39,586 nucleotides of DNA. Source: Brevibacterium sp. ZH18. GTDB lineage: Bacteria; Actinomycetota; Actinomycetes; Actinomycetales; Brevibacteriaceae. Numbering within the stretch: position 1 is the first letter of the stretch; every line of letters begins with the position of its first letter. The notes beneath the pieces were generated by a model. That model searched no databases and was not told the DNA's origin. It was given only the letters and a program-made list of their open reading frames with translations. The position numbers were made by a program, and so were the translations under genes. Shown piece after piece: positions 25,700 through 32,336 of the stretch. The stretch spans positions 1-39,586 of the forward strand of contig NZ_JALDSX010000032.1 of the NCBI RefSeq assembly GCF_022748595.1, given 5' to 3'.

Positions 25700-26725
25700 T
25701 CAGGGGCGACGTGGGGAGTCGTCGTCCTCGTCGGGTGCATCGTCGAGTACCGACGGCTCCTCAGCGTCTGAGGCGGCCGCTGTCGGCTCGCTCTGCGTCG
25801 TGGTATCACCGGCGAAGAGGACGTCGTTGAACGAGGTGAGGAGGTCACCGGCATCGGCGATAGCTTCCTCATCCCCGGAGTCGACGGCTTCGAGCAGCCA
25901 GTCGAGGACGGCGAACTCGGCCAGCAGCTCGGCGCGTTTGATGACGTGCTCGTCGGCGCGTGGGCGTGAGTTCCGGTATTCGCTGAAGAACGTCGGCAGC
26001 GCCGACGGGTCGATGAGCGCCGAGGCCGCCGCGAGGTCGATGGCCGGATCCGAGACCCGCAGGCGTCCGATCTCGGAGAGCGCAAGCACGCGCTCCTGGT
26101 CGGTGTAGACGCTCGACTCGTCGATGGATCCGTGGATTGGAGTTGCGAGGAAATGCCACAGCGCGACCTTCTCGAACTCCTCCTCCCAATGCTGGAGGAG
26201 ATCCGCAGGAACCCGACCGGTGCCTGCGGCCTGGTCGAGCCTCTCGAGGATCTGGAACTGGAATCGGGACGGATCTTCGACGGGGAACCCAGCATCGGCG
26301 ATCGGCTCCGGGTCCGCCGAGTGCAGTGTGGCCAGCGACTGGGCCAGCGAACTCGCGCGGGCGATGTCGGCGATCGGCTGATCGCCGACCGGGGCTCCCG
26401 GCAGAGGTTCGACGAGAGTCACCGTCGTCGGCGATCCGGTGTCGAAGAACTCTGCCTCGACTTCGGTGATCGCACGCAGATGCGGCCAGGTGAAATCGGC
26501 ATGTGGATACATGGCCTCGTAGATTCGGCCCGCTTCGGCGGCCGAACCGGAGTCGGCGGCACGGTCGAGCTGCGTCTGTGCCGTGGCGACCAGCTGCTGC
26601 TGGCCGTCGTCGATGAGAACTCTGATTCCCATTCCCCGGGACGGCAGAGGAATCCATGTGGTCGGGGCAAAATCGTCGAGCATCGTCGCCGCGACCGCTG
26701 CCAACTTGAGCGCCTTCGTATTCAC
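25700..26725 (-). CDS. Degenerate aminoglycoside phosphotransferase-like protein (probable pseudokinase)
   Basis: A 341-residue protein with the overall run of the APH/ChoK kinase fold: an N-lobe, a linker with TLVEPLPGAP, a helix with LAQSLATLHSADP, and the catalytic loop region PIHGSIDESSVYTD followed by RLRVSDPAIDLAAA. The catalytic HGD is HGS (198-200), the metal Asn is Ser205, and the activation Asp-Trp/Asp-Phe is Ser-Glu-Ile near 217. The N-lobe lysine is not seen. All the catalytic residues are therefore gone while the fold landmarks stay. The last 40 residues are acidic and look disordered. The GTG start at 26725 has TAGATT seven bases upstream. It is divergent from nudC. Confidence 0.72.
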   Translation of the reverse strand: MNTKALKLAAVAATMLDDFAPTTWIPLPSRGMGIRVLIDDGQQQLVATAQTQLDRAADSGSAAEAGRIYEAMYPHADFTWPHLRAITEVEAEFFDTGSPTTVTLVEPLPGAPVGDQPIADIARASSLAQSLATLHSADPEPIADAGFPVEDPSRFQFQILERLDQAAGTGRVPADLLQHWEEEFEKVALWHFLATPIHGSIDESSVYTDQERVLALSEIGRLRVSDPAIDLAAASALIDPSALPTFFSEYRNSRPRADEHVIKRAELLAEFAVLDWLLEAVDSGDEEAIADAGDLLTSFNDVLFAGDTTTQSEPTAAASDAEEPSVLDDAPDEDDDSPRRP

Positions 26726-26732
26726 GCTCCCC

Positions 26733-26823
26733 AATCTACCGTCTGGGAAGCCCACAGGCCCGTGATTGGGCGGTTGAGCGTGTCAGTTCCCACAGCCTCG
26801 GTGTCAGGGCCCTGCGATATCGT
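26733..26823. promoter_or_regulatory. Divergent leaderless promoters of the APH-like gene and nudC
   Basis: The minus strand has TAGATT (complement of 26733-26738), seven bases before the GTG start at 26725. The plus strand has TATCGT (26818-26823), seven bases before the nudC ATG at 26831. Neither gap contains a normally placed Shine-Dalgarno sequence. Confidence 0.5.
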
Positions 26824-26830
26824 GGACAGC

Positions 26831-27808
26831 ATGAAACCTCTGCCACCCGTGAAGCCCATCAGCCTGGCCCGGCCGGGCATCGACCGAGACCATCTCTCCC
26901 GCGGACGAGACGGCGATCTCCAGGAGATCTGGGCGGCCGGAGCGAAACCTGTCTTCGAGCACAGAGGATCGCTCCTCGTCGCCTCCGGCGGACTGTTCCT
27001 CGCATCGCCCGATCTCGTGCCGAAGGAGCAGACCGAGATCTACCTCGGTCGCGATGAGGAGGGCACCCGCTACATCGGCATCTCCCTCGATGACGCCGGG
27101 CGCAGTGAGCTCGACTCGCAGCTGGCAACCTCGCGAGCACGTGACGCAACGGATCTGCTCACTGCTCCGGGCGATGGCATCGACAGTTCCGAACCGGTCT
27201 GGCTGCCGCTTCGCCAGCTGGCGGAGTCACTCGACGATGTGCAGGTCTCCCTGGCCTGCGAACTGGTCGGCCTGGGCAACTGGCACCGCTCCCACCAGTT
27301 CTCACCGCGGACCGGCAGTCCGACGCAGCCGGCTCTGGGCGGCTGGGTGCGGCAGGACCCCGAGACCGGCAGCGAACACTTCCCCCGCACCGATCCCGCT
27401 GTCATCGTCGTCATCGTCAACACGGACGCCGACGGCGTGGAGAGAGTGCTGCTGGGCAACAACGCCGCATGGGAGGCAGATCGCTACTCTCTGCTCGCCG
27501 GATTCGTCGAACCGGGTGAGACGCTCGAACATGCGGTGATCCGTGAGATCTTCGAAGAAGCGCACCTCGAGGTCGTCAACCCGCAGTACCTCGGATCCCA
27601 GCCATGGCCCTTCCCTTGCTCGCTCATGCTCGGATTCTCCGCCGAGGCCCCGAGCCGCGACATCGAAGCCGACGAGGCTGAGATCGCGACGCTGAAATGG
27701 TTCACCCGCGGCGAGCTGCGCACCGCGATCGAAGATCGGACGGTTCGTGCCCCGGGCCTCGTGTCCATCGCCGGACAGCTGCTGTACAGCTGGTTGGACA
27801 ACGGGTGA
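26831..27808 (+). CDS. nudC: NAD(+)/NADH diphosphatase NudC-like
   Basis: A 325-residue Nudix enzyme that hydrolyses NADH to NMNH and AMP and, in known members, removes NAD caps from RNA. It has the Nudix box starting at G224 (GFVEPGETLEHAVIREIFEE) and the NudC-specific SQPWPFP motif at 256-262. The zinc ribbon region reads HQFSPRTG at 155-162, where the usual FCPRCG has lost both cysteines (Ser158, Thr161), and the second pair after GGW is also absent. GNWHRSH before it and FPRTDPAVI after it keep the family pattern. Its stop overlaps the GTG of uvrD2. The gene order nudC-uvrD2 agrees with mycobacteria. Confidence 0.9.
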   Translation: MKPLPPVKPISLARPGIDRDHLSRGRDGDLQEIWAAGAKPVFEHRGSLLVASGGLFLASPDLVPKEQTEIYLGRDEEGTRYIGISLDDAGRSELDSQLATSRARDATDLLTAPGDGIDSSEPVWLPLRQLAESLDDVQVSLACELVGLGNWHRSHQFSPRTGSPTQPALGGWVRQDPETGSEHFPRTDPAVIVVIVNTDADGVERVLLGNNAAWEADRYSLLAGFVEPGETLEHAVIREIFEEAHLEVVNPQYLGSQPWPFPCSLMLGFSAEAPSRDIEADEAEIATLKWFTRGELRTAIEDRTVRAPGLVSIAGQLLYSWLDNG

Positions 27809-29844
27809 GTGCTCGAGCATCAGCGCTTCTCGATGCTCTTGACGAGCAGCAGAGGGAGGTTGCCACACATTTCTCCACCCCGGTGATCGTCCTCGCCGGC
27901 GCGGGTACAGGTAAGACCCGCGCAATGACCCACCGCATCGCCTATGGCATCGCCACCGAGGTGTTCCCGCCGAACCAGGTGCTCGCCCTGACGTTCACGG
28001 CCAAGGCCGCGGGCGAGATGCGCTCGAGGCTGCGCACATTGGGCGTGCCCGCGGTGCAGGCTCGGACCTTCCACTCTGCGGCACTGCGTCAGCTTCGCTT
28101 CTTCTGGGATCGGTTCGCTGAAGGCGACTTTCCCCGCATCATCGAGAACAAGGCCGGAATCCTGGGATCCGTGCTGCAGAGCCTGGGCATCGAGTCGAGC
28201 CGGGAGCTCAACCGCGATGTCGCCTCCGAGATCGAATTCGCCGCGGCCACACTGCTCGGAGTCGAGGACTACGCTGTCAAAGCCGCGTCCAGGGACCTTC
28301 CCGGACAGTTGGGCGTCGACGACATGGTCCGCATCTTCGAGGCCTACAGCGAGGCGAAGACACGGGGCCGACTGATGGACTTCGACGACGTTCTCCTCGT
28401 CCTCGACGGAGTGCTTGCCGAGTATCCCGCAATCTCCGCCGAGATCCGCGAACAGTACCGGCACTTCGTCGTCGACGAGTTCCAAGACGTCTCCCCGCTC
28501 CAGTACGACCTGCTCTCGCGGTGGCTCGGACCGCGTGACAACCTGTGCGTCGTCGGCGACCCGGCGCAGACGATCTACTCCTTCGCCGGTGCTGATTCCT
28601 CTCTGCTCGGATCGTTGGGTGCGTCCCTGCCGACGTCGACGACGATCCAGCTGGTGCACAACTACCGGTCGTCGAAGGCCATTGTGGCCACGGCGAACAA
28701 CCTGCTCAGACACACCTCGCGAACTGCACTGACCCTGCGCACAGACAACCCCGAGGGCCGAGCGCCCGCGATGGTCGAATACCCCACCGACGAGGCCGAA
28801 GCCGCCGGAGTCGTCAAATCCATCGCAGCCGAGGTCCGCGCCGGGCGACGGCCGCGCAACATTGCCGTCCTCTTCCGTACGAACGGACAGAGTCCCGCAT
28901 ACGAGCAGGCGCTGGCCACTGCCGGAATCCCCTATGTGCTGCGCGGGGGAGAGCGGTTCTTCGCCCGCAAGGAAGTCAAGGAAGCCGTGCTCATGCTCAA
29001 GGCTGCTCGTGCCACCTCAAGCGGTCGGCCCCTGCCCGAGGTGGTGGCCGAAGTGCTCATCTCCCTGGGTTACTCGACCTCGCCGCCGGCCGCCGGGGCG
29101 AGCCGGCAGAAGTGGGAGTCCCTCAAAGCCCTCGTCGACCTGGCCGAGACCCATCAGGCGGGAACCGAGCTGCCTGTGCCGCTCGAGACGTTCCTGGCCG
29201 ATCTCGCCGACCGTGCCGAACACCAATTCGCGCCCGACATTGAGGGTGTCACCCTCGCCTCCTTCCACGCGGCGAAGGGACTCGAATGGGACAGCGTTCA
29301 CCTCGTCGGCCTCAGCGAGGGTCTGCTGCCCATCAGCTACGCGCAGACGCCGCGCGCGATCTCCGAGGAGCGCCGCCTCTTCTACGTGGCACTGACCCGT
29401 GCGGGGAAGGAACTGAGTCTGAGCTGGTCCCTGTCACGTCACGAGTCGAAGCAGCGACCGCGCAAAGCCTCACGGTTCCTCACTGAACTCGGCCGTGTCG
29501 AGGAGTCGATAGGTCAGGCACCCCGCGCTGCAACCTCGGTGCCCATGAATCGCTGCCGGTCCTGCGGCAAGGTGCTCGTGTCCCAGATCGACCGTGCCCT
29601 GTCACGGTGTGCGAGCTGTCCCGCAGATGTCGATCTGAAGATCCTCGACCGACTCCGTCGCTGGCGTGCCCGTGTCGGGCTCGAACAGGGGCTGCCTCCC
29701 TATCTCGTCCTCACCGACACCTCGCTCTCAGCGATCGCGGAGATCAGACCACGGGACATGACCACATTGGCGAAGGTCCCAGGCCTCGGGGCCACGAAGC
29801 TCGAGCGCTACGGCTCGGGGCTATTGAGCCTGCTCGCCGACTAG
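27805..29844 (+). CDS. uvrD2: ATP-dependent DNA helicase UvrD2
   Basis: A 679-residue SF1A helicase. Walker A is AGAGTGKT at 31-38, motif Ia LTFTAKAAGEMRSR, Walker B VVDEFQDVSPLQYDLL, motif III GDPAQTIYSFAGA, motif V LASFHAAKGLEWD and motif VI FYVALTRAGKEL. A four-cysteine motif follows (C584, C587, C602, C605, spacing CxxC-14-CxxC), then an HRDC domain (about 620-679), exactly the UvrD2 architecture of actinobacteria. I chose the GTG at 27805, whose last bases overlap the nudC stop (GTGA). The role is DNA unwinding in repair. The 3' end overlaps the converging E1-like gene by 24 bases. Confidence 0.92.
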   Translation: MSARASALLDALDEQQREVATHFSTPVIVLAGAGTGKTRAMTHRIAYGIATEVFPPNQVLALTFTAKAAGEMRSRLRTLGVPAVQARTFHSAALRQLRFFWDRFAEGDFPRIIENKAGILGSVLQSLGIESSRELNRDVASEIEFAAATLLGVEDYAVKAASRDLPGQLGVDDMVRIFEAYSEAKTRGRLMDFDDVLLVLDGVLAEYPAISAEIREQYRHFVVDEFQDVSPLQYDLLSRWLGPRDNLCVVGDPAQTIYSFAGADSSLLGSLGASLPTSTTIQLVHNYRSSKAIVATANNLLRHTSRTALTLRTDNPEGRAPAMVEYPTDEAEAAGVVKSIAAEVRAGRRPRNIAVLFRTNGQSPAYEQALATAGIPYVLRGGERFFARKEVKEAVLMLKAARATSSGRPLPEVVAEVLISLGYSTSPPAAGASRQKWESLKALVDLAETHQAGTELPVPLETFLADLADRAEHQFAPDIEGVTLASFHAAKGLEWDSVHLVGLSEGLLPISYAQTPRAISEERRLFYVALTRAGKELSLSWSLSRHESKQRPRKASRFLTELGRVEESIGQAPRAATSVPMNRCRSCGKVLVSQIDRALSRCASCPADVDLKILDRLRRWRARVGLEQGLPPYLVLTDTSLSAIAEIRPRDMTTLAKVPGLGATKLERYGSGLLSLLAD

Positions 29845-30723
29845 GTCGAAGTGCGGCTCTGGCACCTGGCAGTGGCAGTCGGCGTGGAAGTGCAGCTCAT
29901 CGTCGGTTCCGAGGCCGGTCGCCAACGACACGCGCCTGCGCACCGGCTGCGAGTCGGGACTCAGCAGCGCCCGTCTGAGGATCTGCGTGACGTTGAGTGC
30001 TCCCAGACTGCGAGCCAAGGGGTCGCTGAGGCTCTCACGGTCCGCCAGAGCTCGAATCCGTGAGTGCTGGTCGAACCAGGACTCATCGCCGTCTCTGCGC
30101 CGCAGACAGTCGCAGACCGTGCAGGGTGTGTGCCCCGGGCGGATGAGACCGGTGATCTCAACGCTGTGCTCCCCGATGACGATCTGAGCCTGCGAGACCT
30201 CTCTGTCGTTGAGCCAGGTCGCGGTGTGCAGGTCAGGGACCAGATGCGAGGTCGTGATGACGATCGGTGACGACAGCAGCTCGAGGTCTTCGACTCGGCG
30301 GGCTCCGGAGACGGCGAAGCCAGCTGCCGAAAGATGCTGTTCGACGACGGGGCGCAGGGGACCGGTGACCATGACCGGACGCGCGGCCAGAAGCTGAGAA
30401 GCTCGATCGGGGGAGAGGGAGAACAGTGCGGCTGTTGCCAGCAGCGGAGAGCTCTTGGCCACCCCCAAGGCGTCGGCGTCCTCCGGGACCATGACACCGG
30501 CCTCGTCCAACAGCGTGATGAGCGAGCTGGCGCGAGCGAGATCGACACCGAGGTCCTGAGCACGTGAGTAGTACTGCGCCGAGCCCACACCCATGCGCAA
30601 ATCTTCGACGAGCGCCGCATCCGCGGGGAGAAGCCCATCGATGAGCACAGGGTCATCGACCCCGAACTGCACACATGATGTCGAACGCCAGGTGATCGGC
30701 ACACTGGGATAGATCCTGAACAT
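29821..30723 (-). CDS. E1-like / TOMM-cyclodehydratase-like protein
   Basis: A 300-residue protein related to the Ocin-ThiF-like/YcaO-partner family. The N-terminus (about 10-80) looks like a winged-helix or PqqD-like peptide-recognition domain. The middle resembles a degenerate ThiF fold without the nucleotide-binding GxGxxG. The hallmark PGHTPCTVCDCLRRRDGDESW (196-216) and a late HADCHC (280-285) give four cysteines in the CxxC...CxC pattern that holds structural zinc. No YcaO gene or precursor peptide is in this window, so a bacteriocin role is doubtful. The ATG at 30723 has GCGAGG about nine bases upstream. A TACGGT further up may be its -10. It overlaps uvrD2 tail to tail. Confidence 0.68.
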   Translation of the reverse strand: MFRIYPSVPITWRSTSCVQFGVDDPVLIDGLLPADAALVEDLRMGVGSAQYYSRAQDLGVDLARASSLITLLDEAGVMVPEDADALGVAKSSPLLATAALFSLSPDRASQLLAARPVMVTGPLRPVVEQHLSAAGFAVSGARRVEDLELLSSPIVITTSHLVPDLHTATWLNDREVSQAQIVIGEHSVEITGLIRPGHTPCTVCDCLRRRDGDESWFDQHSRIRALADRESLSDPLARSLGALNVTQILRRALLSPDSQPVRRRVSLATGLGTDDELHFHADCHCQVPEPHFDLVGEQAQ

Positions 30724-30798
30724 GGGCACCTCGCCTCGAACGATCTGGACTTCCACCGTAGTGAATGTGCGAGGTCGGCGCCAGGGCCGCGTGATAAG

Positions 30799-31026
30799 TG
30801 TGGATAACCCTGTGGAAAACGATCGGGGACAGGGTGGAATTCTCATTCCGACCTGTCCCCGACCGCTGTGTGCCCCAGGCGCTCGCGGAGACTCGTGCAG
30901 CTTCCCCTTCCGCACGCATCTCCGGGTTTTCCGGGGTCAAACATAGAACCTATTCTGCAAATGCGGCCCCGTCAATGCCGACTCATCCACATAGACGCCC
31001 ACACGGTGTGGATAACTTGTGGATAT
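30799..31026. promoter_or_regulatory. Cluster of DnaA boxes
   Basis: Two perfect boxes TGTGGATAA (complement TTATCCACA) lie at 30799-30807 and 31007-31015. TGTGGAAAA at 30811-30819 fits TTWTNCACA. One-mismatch boxes are TCATCCACA at 30983-30991 (opposite orientation) and TGTGGATAT at 31018-31026. Boxes come in close pairs, with starts 12 and 11 bases apart, about one helical turn. The oriC of actinobacteria lies by dnaA-dnaN, which is not here, so titration or gene control by DnaA is more likely than an origin. Confidence 0.7.
30824..30861. other. Large imperfect inverted repeat
   Basis: Arms CGGGGACAGG-GT-GGAAT and ATTCC-GA-CCTGTCCCCG with loop TCTC give a 15-bp stem broken by one two-base mismatch. 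It begins five bases after a DnaA-box pair. No T-run follows, so a terminator is unlikely; an operator or structured RNA is possible. Confidence 0.6.
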
Positions 31027-31225
31027 GTGCGCCTCAGTTGTGGAGTAAAGGCGCCTTGGTTATTCGTGCAGGCCTCGAAAACGGGTGAAATCGTAGGTCA
31101 CTTCCTCTGCTCGGGCAATCGGGTCCGCGCTTCGCCTGTGGACGGCGACGGCGACTGGCGCCGATATCGATACTCAGGAAACTCACAAGTAGGAGACTCG
31201 GTGATTTCGTGTCAGTCGGAGTTCC

Positions 31226-31231
31226 TATGAT
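31226..31231 (+). promoter_or_regulatory. -10 element of the YgjP-like gene
   Basis: TATGAT, six bases before the GTG start at 31238; leaderless type. Confidence 0.5.
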
Positions 31232-31237
31232 GGGACC

Positions 31238-31789
31238 GTGGCAATTCGACAACGATGGACAGAAGAGGACGTGCTGCGGGCGATTGCCCGCGGAGAGATC
31301 AGAGTGCGTCGCTCCGCACGACGGAAGAAGACCATATCAGTCTCGAAGGAGGTCGACACCTTCGTCCTCAGCACCCCGGCGAGATACAGCGTCGAGAACA
31401 ATATCCGATCGCTGACGCAGCTGCTGAACCGCCTGGCGGCCAGGGACCACTCGTCCGCGTCCGACCTCGTCGGCCTGGCCGACGAGATGAGCCAACGGTA
31501 CTTCGGAGGTCGACTGCGGCCCCAGTCGATCAGATGGGTGACGAACCAGAACGTCAGTCGCTGGGCGTCGACGACGACGTCAACGGGGGATATCCGCATC
31601 TCGCACCGACTCCAGAGCGTGCCCCGCTGGGTCCTCGAGACCGTCGTCGTCCACGAGCTCGCACACCTGCAGATCGGGCCTCATTCGGCGGAATTCCATG
31701 CGCTTGCCGACAGGCACCCGCGGCAGTCGGAGGCCAAGCTCTATCTTGACGGGTTCAGCGCCGGGGAGCACTTCAGCCGCGGGAGCTGA
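31238..31789 (+). CDS. YgjP-like (M48 superfamily) metallopeptidase
   Basis: A 183-residue protein of the DUF45/YgjP metallopeptidase group. The zinc site is VVHELAHLQIGPHSAEFHALADRHP: H139, E140 and H143 with a further His at 149. The strand before it, RWVTNQNVSRWASTTTSTGDIRISHRL, matches the family's SRWGS-type motif. The basic N-terminal 40 residues (RRSARRKKT) are usual in the family. No signal peptide is seen, so it is cytosolic. The start is GTG with TATGAT six bases upstream. Its 3' end overlaps the converging Nudix gene by 17 bases. The substrate is not known. Confidence 0.86.
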   Translation: MAIRQRWTEEDVLRAIARGEIRVRRSARRKKTISVSKEVDTFVLSTPARYSVENNIRSLTQLLNRLAARDHSSASDLVGLADEMSQRYFGGRLRPQSIRWVTNQNVSRWASTTTSTGDIRISHRLQSVPRWVLETVVVHELAHLQIGPHSAEFHALADRHPRQSEAKLYLDGFSAGEHFSRGS

Positions 31790-32336
31790 CCTGCAGCGAC
31801 GCCACGCCTGCCCGATACAGCTGCGGCAGCCGCGCGGGCAGATCCGGCATGAGGGTCGCTGGCAGTTCGGTGAGGGGGAACCAGCGCACGGCGATGGACT
31901 CCTCTGAGACCACGGGCGTCTGCGTGTGCGAGGCTGCGGCCGCGAAGACCACGTCGAAGTGCCGTTGGCATGCCCCGAATGCGGCTGAGAGGTCGTGGAC
32001 GTGGAGATCGATGGGGGTGGGCGAGAACCATCGCAGTTCGGGCAGTCCGCTCTCTTCGAGCGCTTCCCGTCGCGCGGCCGACCGCAGGGTCGCATCCGCG
32101 GACTCGAGGTGCCCGCCGAACTGTCCCCACAGCCCGGCCTTGCGGTGATGATTGAGCAGGACCGATTCCGTGTCCGGGTCGAAGATCAGGCAGCTTGCAG
32201 TGACATGTTCGGCGCCGGCTTCACGACGGAGCGCACCGGCGCCGAGGCGGTCGAAGAGCTCGCCGAAGTCCCGTGCGAAGTTGTTCGCGTCCGGCCCGGC
32301 CTCCACCTCGGTGCGGGCGGTGTCGAGATCGATCAT
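31773..32336 (-). CDS. Nudix hydrolase
   Basis: A 187-residue Nudix-fold protein. The Nudix box is GGHLESADATLRSAARREALEES, matching GX5EX7REUXEEXGU with one shift. A VLLNHHRKAGLWGQFGGH run before it is typical. About 45 residues precede the fold. The substrate (a nucleoside diphosphate derivative) cannot be told. The start ATG directly follows the stop of the DUF2342 gene, with GAGGA five bases upstream inside that gene, so the two form an operon. Confidence 0.88.
   Translation of the reverse strand: MIDLDTARTEVEAGPDANNFARDFGELFDRLGAGALRREAGAEHVTASCLIFDPDTESVLLNHHRKAGLWGQFGGHLESADATLRSAARREALEESGLPELRWFSPTPIDLHVHDLSAAFGACQRHFDVVFAAAASHTQTPVVSEESIAVRWFPLTELPATLMPDLPARLPQLYRAGVASLQVSSRG

Larger units (their letters stand above)
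30724..31237. other. 514-bp intergenic region
   Basis: This gap between the E1-like gene and the metallopeptidase gene holds no reading frame with a recognisable product on either strand. It contains two groups of DnaA boxes, a large imperfect hairpin at 30824-30861, a 10-bp palindrome AAGGCGCCTT at 31048-31057, and the -10 of the following gene. In several actinobacteria whiB7 lies downstream of uvrD2, but I find no WhiB cysteine pattern here. Confidence 0.7.

Noticed and set aside
26132..27808. 558-residue version of nudC
   Set aside because: The extra N-terminus is antisense to the APH-like gene; the ATG at 26831 has a promoter element seven bases upstream and family-like sequence.
27697..29844. 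715-residue version of uvrD2
   Set aside because: The first 36 residues lie in the nudC coding region; the GTG at 27805 overlaps the nudC stop and fits the family start.
29821..30915. 364-residue version of the E1-like protein
   Set aside because: The first 64 residues run through the hairpin and a DnaA-box pair and are not family-like; the ATG at 30723 has a ribosome site.
30724..31237. Replication origin (oriC)
   Set aside because: DnaA boxes are present, but there is no dnaA, dnaN, gyrB or rpmH nearby and no clear AT-rich unwinding element.
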